From NCBI GenBank assembly GCA_017620345.1, contig JAFZQP010000168.1, forward strand, positions 1 to 5,850: a stretch of 5,850 bases of DNA. The letters are read 5' to 3'. This DNA is from Lachnospiraceae bacterium. GTDB lineage: Bacteria; Bacillota_A; Clostridia; Lachnospirales; Lachnospiraceae. Made by a program: the position numbers and the translations under genes. The notes under the pieces were generated by a model. The model was not told where the DNA came from. It did no database searches and worked only from the letters and a program-made list of their open reading frames with translations. This document shows positions 1 through 4,394 of this stretch, one piece after another; the first letter of the stretch is position 1; each line of letters opens with the position of its first letter.

Positions 1-420
1 CCGTGCGTGCCCGGAATTGGGTGGCCATGTATCATATCTGTGAAGCATTCTGTCGAGCTCCTGTTTTTTGATCAACACATTGCTTGTGTCGGCGGCTTTT
101 CCGTTTTCAAATGCGATAAGTATTTCCCGGATGCTTCTTATCGGAGCGAACAGCTCTTCATCGACTTCTGATCGATCTGAAATCCGGATCAGTTCCTCTT
201 CTATCCTTGTCAGTACATGTCTGAACTGAACCAGCATCAATGGATTTCCAACCGCTCTTACCTCGTTATGCAAAACTGCATCTATCAGATAATCCTGCTT
301 GGTCCGGTATCCCATAAGTTTTACTCTTTCATTAAGTTCGGCTTCCTCCTCCGGAGACATGCGAAATGCTATTGTTCTGTTTCTCAACCTGTTGTATTCA
401 TCACGATTCTTCTTTGGCAT
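1..420 (-). CDS. MobC-like ribbon-helix-helix mobilisation protein, partial (C-terminus off the left edge)
   Basis: An open frame runs from an ATG at 420 to the left edge without a stop, giving 140 visible residues that begin MPKKNRDEYNRLRNRTIAFR. Residues 14-45 (NRTIAFRMSPEEEAEL, then a helix ending in YLIDAVL) have the short basic beta strand followed by two helices typical of ribbon-helix-helix proteins. They resemble the N-terminus of MobC-type relaxosome accessory proteins, which bind the transfer origin and help the relaxase. The rest is charged and helical (about residues 60-130), as in that family. An AGGAGGAAGG-like ribosome binding site lies just upstream, and the gene overlaps the integrase 3' end by 20 bases, suggesting translational coupling. 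The position directly after int fits a conjugative or mobilisable element. It could instead be another RHH regulator; the relaxase that would settle this is outside the window. Confidence 0.6.
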   Translation of the reverse strand, partial: MPKKNRDEYNRLRNRTIAFRMSPEEEAELNERVKLMGYRTKQDYLIDAVLHNEVRAVGNPLMLVQFRHVLTRIEEELIRISDRSEVDEELFAPIRSIREILIAFENGKAADTSNVLIKKQELDRMLHRYDTWPPNSGHAR

Positions 421-1534
421 CTGATCCTTCCTCCGTTTCTTCTTTTCTTGTATGTTTCAAAAGAGTTGATCTTTCCAGATCAAGCTGCTTAGCCATATCG
501 GTCTGCACAGTAGGAAAGAGATGAGCATATTTATATGTAATGTCTATCGCCTCATGTCCTACACGATCACCGATCGCCAGTGCAGAATATCCCATATTGA
601 TCAACAGACTGACATGGCTGTGTCTGAGATCATGTATCCTTATTCTCTTTACACCGCTAAGTGTCACTCCACGATCCATTTCGTGGTGAAGGAAACTCTT
701 GGACAAGGGAAGGATCCGATCATGTTTTGTTATCCCGTATAAACGTTTGATATAATCCTCAACCTCAACCGACAAAAACTCCGGCATAATGATCCTTCTG
801 TTACTCTTGGGTGTCTTCGGATCCGTGATCACATCACTACGCTTGATGCGCTGAAATGATTTATTTATGGAAAGTGTATGAGTTTCAAAATCGAAATCCG
901 AAGGCGTAAGCGCCAAAAGTTCTCCCAACCTGATCCCGCACCAGTAAAGTATCTCGAATGCGATATAGCTTTCTTCTTTATCAGCAACCGTATCAATAAA
1001 GCTTAAATATTCATCCTGCGTCCAAAAAAGCATCTCCTTTGACTGTTCCTTTCCCATGTTCCCGGCCTTACGGGCTACATTAACTCTTAGTCCATACATA
1101 TTTACCGCATGGTTTAATATGGCACTGAGCTGATTGTGTATGGTTTTAAGATATGTCTGGGAATATGGAGTCCCGTCCTTTCTTGTCAGCTTCATTATTT
1201 CGTTTTGCCAACCCAGAATATCCGATGTCCGGATTTCGGACAGTTTCTTCTTTTCAAAGTACGGCATGATCTTCGTATCAATAATGTGCTGCTTTGTCAG
1301 CCAGGTATTGTATTTGACACGCGGCTTTCTGTCCGTTGTGTAAATCTCGACAAAGTCAGAAAAGTACATATCCATGTTCTGATCTTTCTGAAGTTTAAAT
1401 GCTCTTTCCCAGTCCTGCGCTTCCCTCTTCGTTTCAAAGCCCCTTTTTGTTTTCTGCCTTGTTTCTCCCGTAAAGTCCTTATAATATGTACGAACTTCCC
1501 ACTTGCCGGTTTTCTCATTCTTAATAACTGCCAA
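401..1534 (-). CDS. int: Tyrosine recombinase (site-specific integrase of an integrative element)
   Basis: This 377-residue protein is a complete phage/Tn916-type tyrosine integrase that would insert and excise the element at its attachment site. An N-terminal arm-binding domain (about residues 1-50; KWEVRTYYKDFTGETRQKTKRGF) is followed by a SAM-like core-binding domain (about 55-155) and the catalytic domain (about 168-355). Catalytic residues visible are Arg202 (CGIRLGEL), a lysine in the beta hairpin (Lys240 or Lys243, PKTPKSNRR), His301 and Arg304 (HDLRHSH), His327 (GH) and the nucleophile Tyr336 (YKYAHLF), so it should be active. The tail (360-377) is acidic and charged. The start is TTG, set directly after the TGA of the preceding gene and supported by AAAGGAGG eight bases upstream. 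No in-frame ATG lies near the N-terminus that would keep the arm domain. It is cotranscribed with the upstream HTH gene and the downstream MobC-like gene. Confidence 0.95.
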   Translation of the reverse strand: MAVIKNEKTGKWEVRTYYKDFTGETRQKTKRGFETKREAQDWERAFKLQKDQNMDMYFSDFVEIYTTDRKPRVKYNTWLTKQHIIDTKIMPYFEKKKLSEIRTSDILGWQNEIMKLTRKDGTPYSQTYLKTIHNQLSAILNHAVNMYGLRVNVARKAGNMGKEQSKEMLFWTQDEYLSFIDTVADKEESYIAFEILYWCGIRLGELLALTPSDFDFETHTLSINKSFQRIKRSDVITDPKTPKSNRRIIMPEFLSVEVEDYIKRLYGITKHDRILPLSKSFLHHEMDRGVTLSGVKRIRIHDLRHSHVSLLINMGYSALAIGDRVGHEAIDITYKYAHLFPTVQTDMAKQLDLERSTLLKHTRKEETEEGSDAKEES

Positions 1535-1756
1535 TCAGATCGCCTCCTTTGCTGCAGTAATACCGTAAAAGCTTTCTTCAAAATACTGTCTGCTTACCCT
1601 GCCGGTTATCGTATGAAATCCTTTTGCCTCGAGTTCTTTGTTGAGCTGTCTTATGATCCCATAGGCTTTTCCATCTGATACCCCAAGGATCTCCATGACA
1701 TCTCCGCACCTTAATACCGATCTGTTGTCCGATCTTACCGTTTCATTCATTTCCAT
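1535..1756 (-). CDS. Small HTH DNA-binding protein, probable excisionase / recombination directionality factor
   Basis: This 73-residue protein carries one predicted helix-turn-helix at about residues 15-40 (LRCGDVMEILGVSDGKAYGI). A basic beta-wing-like stretch follows (GFHTITGRVSRQYFEESFYG), a layout shared by the small excisionase-like proteins encoded next to integrases in clostridial elements. Such proteins bend attachment-site DNA and bias the integrase toward excision; that role here is inferred from fold and position. The frame is open from an ATG at 1795, but I place the start at 1756. There AAGGAG sits eight bases upstream of ATG, whereas the upstream ATG lies inside an operator copy and has no ribosome binding site. 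The TGA stop abuts the TTG of int, so the two are probably translationally coupled. It is the first gene of the leftward transcript. A purely regulatory role cannot be excluded. Confidence 0.75.
   Translation of the reverse strand: MEMNETVRSDNRSVLRCGDVMEILGVSDGKAYGIIRQLNKELEAKGFHTITGRVSRQYFEESFYGITAAKEAI
1543..1550 (-). promoter_or_regulatory. Ribosome binding site of the integrase (decides the TTG start)
   Basis: The minus strand reads AAAGGAGG, then eight bases, then TTG at 1534-1532. This near-perfect site lies inside the end of the excisionase-like gene. It justifies the non-ATG start immediately after that gene's TGA. Confidence 0.8.
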
Positions 1757-1764
1757 CTTTTGTT

Positions 1765-1770
1765 CTCCTT
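1765..1770 (-). promoter_or_regulatory. Ribosome binding site of the excisionase-like gene (decides the start at 1756)
   Basis: AAGGAG on the minus strand lies eight bases before the ATG at 1756. It selects the 73-residue form over the 86-residue frame that opens at 1795. Confidence 0.75.
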
Positions 1771-1787
1771 TGCTTGTTTTTATCCAA

Positions 1788-1802
1788 CCGTTCATATCTG
1801 AA
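1788..1802 (+). promoter_or_regulatory. Operator copy O1 (downstream of the leftward start site)
   Basis: CCGTTCATATCTGAA contains the dyad core TTCA-TATC-TGAA. It lies about 10-20 bases downstream of the predicted leftward transcription start, where a bound repressor would block early elongation or help occlude the promoter. Likely ligand: the adjacent XRE protein (inferred). Confidence 0.65.
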
Positions 1803-1818
1803 CTGTTTTATGTTTTGT

Positions 1819-1847
1819 ATTCTAACCGTTCATATCTGAACTGTCAA
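1819..1847 (-). promoter_or_regulatory. Leftward sigma-A promoter for the excisionase/integrase/mobilisation cassette
   Basis: The minus strand reads TTGACA (1847-1842), a spacer of exactly 17 bases, then TAGAAT (1824-1819). That is a perfect -35 box and a near-consensus -10. Transcription should start near 1812 and give a leader of about 55 bases before the excisionase-like ATG. The spacer is almost entirely occupied by operator O2, so this strong promoter is expected to be off when the repressor is bound. Confidence 0.85.
1826..1840 (+). promoter_or_regulatory. Operator copy O2 (inside the leftward promoter spacer)
   Basis: CCGTTCATATCTGAA is identical to O1. It lies wholly between the -35 (1842-1847) and -10 (1819-1824) boxes of the leftward promoter, the classic position for exclusion of RNA polymerase by a repressor. 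Confidence 0.75.
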
Positions 1848-1851
1848 TACC

Positions 1852-1863
1852 TTTTTCGAAAAA
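1852..1863. repeat. Perfect 12-bp AT-rich palindrome between the two promoters
   Basis: TTTTTCGAAAAA is its own reverse complement. It sits between operators O2 and O3, just upstream of both promoters. The A/T runs on each side could act as an intrinsic bend or UP-like element, or be a weak fifth protein site. No function can be assigned from sequence alone. Confidence 0.5.
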
Positions 1864-1866
1864 ACA

Positions 1867-1895
1867 TTTCATTTTCGAACGGATTGTGTTATACT
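1867..1895 (+). promoter_or_regulatory. Rightward promoter of the XRE repressor gene
   Basis: An extended -10 (TGT followed by TATACT, 1887-1895) is clear. The -35 is weak: TTTCAT at 1867-1872 with a 17-base spacer. The start would fall near 1902, giving a leader of only about 25 bases before the ATG at 1927. Operator O3 overlaps the -35 region and O4 the start point, which suggests autoregulation. Confidence 0.7.
1868..1882 (-). promoter_or_regulatory. Operator copy O3 (overlaps the -35 region of the XRE gene)
   Basis: The minus strand reads CCGTTCGAAAATGAA, matching the O1/O2 frame CCGTTC-N5-TGAA but in opposite orientation. The dyad core has one change (TTCG rather than TTCA), so it may bind more weakly than the others. 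Confidence 0.6.
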
Positions 1896-1898
1896 CAT

Positions 1899-1913
1899 TT
1901 CATAAATGAACGG
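1899..1913 (-). promoter_or_regulatory. Operator copy O4 (overlaps the start point of the XRE gene)
   Basis: The minus strand reads CCGTTCATTTATGAA; the core TTCAT-AA-ATGAA is a perfect dyad. It covers the predicted rightward transcription start and touches the ribosome binding site at 1912-1919. It lies 31 bases from O3, about three helical turns. Confidence 0.65.
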
Positions 1914-1919
1914 AGGAGG
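1912..1919 (+). promoter_or_regulatory. Ribosome binding site of the XRE gene (decides the ATG at 1927)
   Basis: GGAGGAGG lies seven bases before the ATG at 1927. An in-frame ATG at 1906 is upstream of this site and inside operator O4, so it is very unlikely to be the start. Confidence 0.85.
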
Positions 1920-1926
1920 TTCCTTT

Positions 1927-2637
1927 ATGAATAAAGAAATCACAGGGGTCGAATTTCAATTAGGCGCAAAAATCAGGTCTTTTCGCACTCTAAGGCATCT
2001 TACTCAAAAACAGCTTGCTGATGAATGCGGCTTAAGTGAAAGTGCGATCCGAAACTACGAGCTTGGTAACCGATATCCGGATGAAGACACTCTAATGACT
2101 ATCGCAGATGCTCTCGAGGTTGACAGGGCCACCCTTCGTGATCCGGACCCCAACAGTCCATCAAGTGTTGAACATTTTTTATTTGCTCTTGATCAGCTCT
2201 ACGGATTTGTGCCTAAGCTGATCGACGGCGAACTGCATTTCGTATTTGACAAGACAACCGAATCAACAACTAACCAGCAGATCATCAGAAAGACCAATCT
2301 GGCAGAAATCCTGTACAATTGGTGTGGTGTCAGGGACCTCATGGTTGAAGGTAAAATAACACCCGACGAGTATTACGCCTGGCAGATTGCTCATTCAGAC
2401 TCTCTCAGCTCTGATGAGCCGATCTATGGTTATCCGCCTCCAATGGATCAACGCATTGAAGCAGAAACAGCAAGGCGGGCTCTTGGGAAAAAGCCGGCAC
2501 CTGTATTTGACGAAAACCATGTCAATGTCATGCCCATTCCAAAAGATGTTTCAATCCCCGACAAAACTCCTGTTGCAGATGTCAATCCGGAAACATCTCT
2601 AAAAACAAAACGTAAACGTAAGCCCAAAAGTAAATAA
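1927..2637 (+). CDS. XRE-family (Cro/cI-type) repressor with a C-terminal extension
   Basis: This 236-residue protein starts with a typical Cro/cI helix-turn-helix domain (about residues 11-68). The first and recognition helices are in TQKQLADECGLSESAIRNYE (26-45), followed by the GNRYPDEDTLMTIADAL signature. Residues about 80-157 form a second conserved-looking region (VEHFLFALDQLYGF; LAEILYNWCGVRDLMVEGKI; ending PDEYYAWQIAH). I recall similar regions in XRE proteins of clostridial phages and integrative elements; it may serve dimerisation or inducer sensing, though this is not established. The remainder is proline-rich and ends in a strongly basic tail (KTKRKRKPKSK). No LexA-type Ser/Lys autocleavage signature is evident, so classic RecA-dependent self-cleavage is not supported. 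Divergent orientation to the excision cassette and four shared operators argue that it maintains the integrated state and regulates itself. It converges with guaA. Confidence 0.85.
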   Translation: MNKEITGVEFQLGAKIRSFRTLRHLTQKQLADECGLSESAIRNYELGNRYPDEDTLMTIADALEVDRATLRDPDPNSPSSVEHFLFALDQLYGFVPKLIDGELHFVFDKTTESTTNQQIIRKTNLAEILYNWCGVRDLMVEGKITPDEYYAWQIAHSDSLSSDEPIYGYPPPMDQRIEAETARRALGKKPAPVFDENHVNVMPIPKDVSIPDKTPVADVNPETSLKTKRKRKPKSK

Positions 2638-2640
2638 CGG

Positions 2641-2690
2641 AACAACAAAAAGAGCCGTAGTAAATGTAATAAATACATTCACTACGGCTC
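2641..2690 (-). terminator. Rho-independent terminator, oriented for leftward transcription from guaA
   Basis: A hairpin spans 2652-2690: ten pairs (GAGCCGTAGT with ACTACGGCTC), one A-C mismatch, six more pairs, and a five-base loop (ATAAA). Read leftward it is followed by TTTTTGTTGTT (2651-2641), a proper U-tract. Read rightward it is followed by AATTGATT, a poor one. It should therefore stop transcripts leaving guaA more efficiently than the XRE transcript, although a stem this long may partly stop both. Confidence 0.85.
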
Positions 2691-2691
2691 A

Positions 2692-2850
2692 ATTGATTCA
2701 CCGTATATAACCTCTGAATTATTCTTCCAAAATGACTTTTTCCAAGTTTATATTGTCATTTTATTGTCACGGAAGAATTGTACTTCTCTCAAATCCGCAT
2801 AGATACTGCACTCTCGAGAATCTGTACATTATTCAAGCTCTATCGTTCCC
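2692..2850. other. Probable attachment-site end of the integrated element at the guaA 3' end
   Basis: This stretch has no gene apart from the last codons of guaA. It joins the element-type genes (integrase side) to housekeeping DNA. The 3' end of guaA is a known insertion hot spot for integrative elements, and the recombination module lies within 1.3 kb of it. The exact core cannot be fixed because the other junction is outside the window; it should overlap the final guaA codons or the bases just after the stop. A perfect palindrome (TCTCGAGA, 2812-2819) lies ten bases beyond the stop. Confidence 0.5.
2722..2777. repeat. Nested inverted and direct repeats, candidate integrase arm-type sites
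   Basis: TTCTTCC (2722-2728) pairs with GGAAGAA (2771-2777), and AAAATGAC (2729-2736) pairs with GTCATTTT (2755-2762). TATTGTCA occurs twice, at 2751-2758 and 2762-2769, offset by 11 bases or one helical turn. Phased short direct repeats near an element end are what the integrase N-terminal domain usually binds. That assignment is inferred from position and form only. Confidence 0.5.
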
Positions 2851-4373
2851 GGGGGTTTGCTCGTCAGGTCAATCATGACTCTGTTGACGCCCTTCACTTC
2901 GTTGATGATGCGGTTCATGCATGTCTGCAAAACCTCGAACGGGATGTTGGTGCACGATGCTGTCATGAAGTCGCCTGTATCGACTGCACGGAGGACGACC
3001 GCGTAATCGTATGTTCTGAAATCTCCCATGACACCGACGGAACGCATATTTGAAAGAGCCGCAAAGTACTGTCCTATCTTGCGTGACAGACCTGCTTTTT
3101 CGATCTCTTCCCTGAAGATCGCATCAGCGTCCTGCGTAATACGGACCTTTTCTGCGGTGATCTCGCCTATGATCCTGACTCCGAGTCCGGGTCCGGGGAA
3201 CGGCTGTCTGTATACGAGATACTTCGGAAGTCCGAGTTCAAGTCCGACCTTCCTCACCTCATCCTTGAACAGCATGCGAAGCGGTTCTATTATCTCCTTG
3301 AAATCAACGTGATCCGGAAGGCCGCCGACGTTATGGTGTGATTTTATCACGGCTGAATCTCCGAGGCCCGACTCAATCACATCCGGATAGATCGTTCCCT
3401 GAACGAGAAAATCAACCGCTCCGATCTTCTTCGCTTCTTCCTCAAATACGTTTATGAATTCCGCGCCGATGATCTTGCGCTTTTTTTCCGGCTCGGTCAC
3501 GCCGGCAAGTTTAGCGTAAAAACGCTCCTGCGCGTTCACTCGGATAAAATTGAGTTCGTAAGGTCCGTCGGGTCCGAAGATCTTCTCAACCTCATCGCCT
3601 TCATTTTTACGAAGAAGTCCGTGATCAACAAATACGCATGTCAGGTTGCGGCCTACCGCCTTGGACATAAGCACTGCCGCCACCGATGAATCAACACCGC
3701 CCGACAGCGCACACAATACCTTTCCGTTTCCGATCCTTTCCTTTATCTCCCTTATCTTCAGATCGACAAAGGATTCCATCGTCCAGTCACCTTTACATCC
3801 GCATATTGTATAAACAAAGTTGGAGATCATCTTCCTGCCTTCAACCGTATGCGTGACCTCGGGATGAAACTGTGTCGCATAAAGTTTGTCAACCTTGTTT
3901 TCCATGGCTGCGATCGGGCAGGCGGCTGATGAGCCTGTAACTTCAAATCCCTGCGGGACCTTTGCGATATGATCCGTGTGACTCATGTATACTTCCGTCT
4001 CGGATTCGATCCCGTGGAAAAGTTTACTTGATATGTTAAGGGTAACACCCGTACTTCCGTATTCACTGATAGGCGCCGTCTTGACGGATCCTCCGAGCAT
4101 ATATGCCATCAACTGTGATCCGTAGCATATACCGAGGATCGGAATGCCGAGTGAAAACAGCTGCGGATCGCAATGAGCCGACCCTTCAGCGTAGACACTG
4201 TTCGGTCCGCCCGTAAGGATGATCCCTTTCGGAGCCATCGCTTTGATCTCGTCAAGCGGCAGCGTATACGGATGTACCTCCGCATATACGTTGCATTCCC
4301 TGACACGTCTTGCGATCAGCTGATTATACTGTCCCCCGAAATCAAGAACGAGTACCATTTCCTTTTTTTTCAT
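2829..4373 (-). CDS. guaA: GMP synthase (glutamine-hydrolysing)
   Basis: This 514-residue, full-length enzyme converts XMP, ATP and glutamine to GMP in the cytosol, the last step of de novo guanine nucleotide synthesis. The N-terminal class I amidotransferase domain (about 6-195) shows the triad Cys83 (GICYG), His170 and Glu172 (FHPE). The ATP-pyrophosphatase domain begins near 200 with the P-loop SGGVDS (224-229). The C-terminal dimerisation domain contains [13 protein letters not shown] (389-401) and ends [10 protein letters not shown]. Most homologues end TIEWE, so the Leu in place of Trp is slightly unusual and may mark DNA replaced by element insertion. AAAGGAG lies five bases before the ATG at 4373. 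It follows glmS by 21 bases on the same strand with no terminator between, so the two are probably cotranscribed. Confidence 0.98.
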   Translation of the reverse strand: MKKKEMVLVLDFGGQYNQLIARRVRECNVYAEVHPYTLPLDEIKAMAPKGIILTGGPNSVYAEGSAHCDPQLFSLGIPILGICYGSQLMAYMLGGSVKTAPISEYGSTGVTLNISSKLFHGIESETEVYMSHTDHIAKVPQGFEVTGSSAACPIAAMENKVDKLYATQFHPEVTHTVEGRKMISNFVYTICGCKGDWTMESFVDLKIREIKERIGNGKVLCALSGGVDSSVAAVLMSKAVGRNLTCVFVDHGLLRKNEGDEVEKIFGPDGPYELNFIRVNAQERFYAKLAGVTEPEKKRKIIGAEFINVFEEEAKKIGAVDFLVQGTIYPDVIESGLGDSAVIKSHHNVGGLPDHVDFKEIIEPLRMLFKDEVRKVGLELGLPKYLVYRQPFPGPGLGVRIIGEITAEKVRITQDADAIFREEIEKAGLSRKIGQYFAALSNMRSVGVMGDFRTYDYAVVLRAVDTGDFMTASCTNIPFEVLQTCMNRIINEVKGVNRVMIDLTSKPPGTIELE

Positions 4374-4394
4374 TGCAACTCCTTTACGGCCTTT

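Larger units (their letters stand above)
1786..1844 (+). repeat. Pair of identical 21-bp direct repeats (1786-1806 and 1824-1844)
   Basis: Both copies begin AACCGTTCATATCTGAAC and continue TGT, with no mismatch. Their starts are 38 bases apart. Each contains the dyad GTTCA-TATC-TGAAC. The sequence between them is AT-rich and holds the -10 box of the leftward promoter. These are the two best copies of the four-copy operator family listed separately. Confidence 0.9.

Noticed and set aside
1297..1581. Minus-strand 94-codon frame overlapping the start of int
   Set aside because: It is an alternate frame within int and the preceding gene. The Arg/Lys-rich translation is typical of an out-of-frame reading.
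1136..1678. Plus-strand open frame of 180 codons opposite int and the excisionase-like gene
   Set aside because: It is antisense to two well-supported genes, lacks a convincing ribosome binding site, and its translation resembles no protein family I know. It is a shadow of the coding strand.
1757..1795. Longer form of the excisionase-like protein starting at 1795
   Set aside because: The upstream ATG lies inside operator O1 without a ribosome binding site, while the ATG at 1756 has AAGGAG at good spacing.
1786..1844. Direct repeats as a possible CRISPR array or plasmid iteron origin
   Set aside because: There are only two perfect copies, with promoter boxes between and around them and dyad symmetry within each. 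There are no regular spacers, and the neighbouring genes are integrase-type rather than cas or replication genes.
2812..2819. TCTCGAGA palindrome as the crossover core itself
   Set aside because: An 8-bp palindrome is common by chance, and the second junction needed to prove a core is not in the window. It is mentioned only as part of the attachment-site region.
4374..4394. Possible promoter or terminator between glmS and guaA
   Set aside because: The gap is only 21 bases and is largely taken up by the guaA ribosome binding site. It contains no hairpin or promoter boxes.
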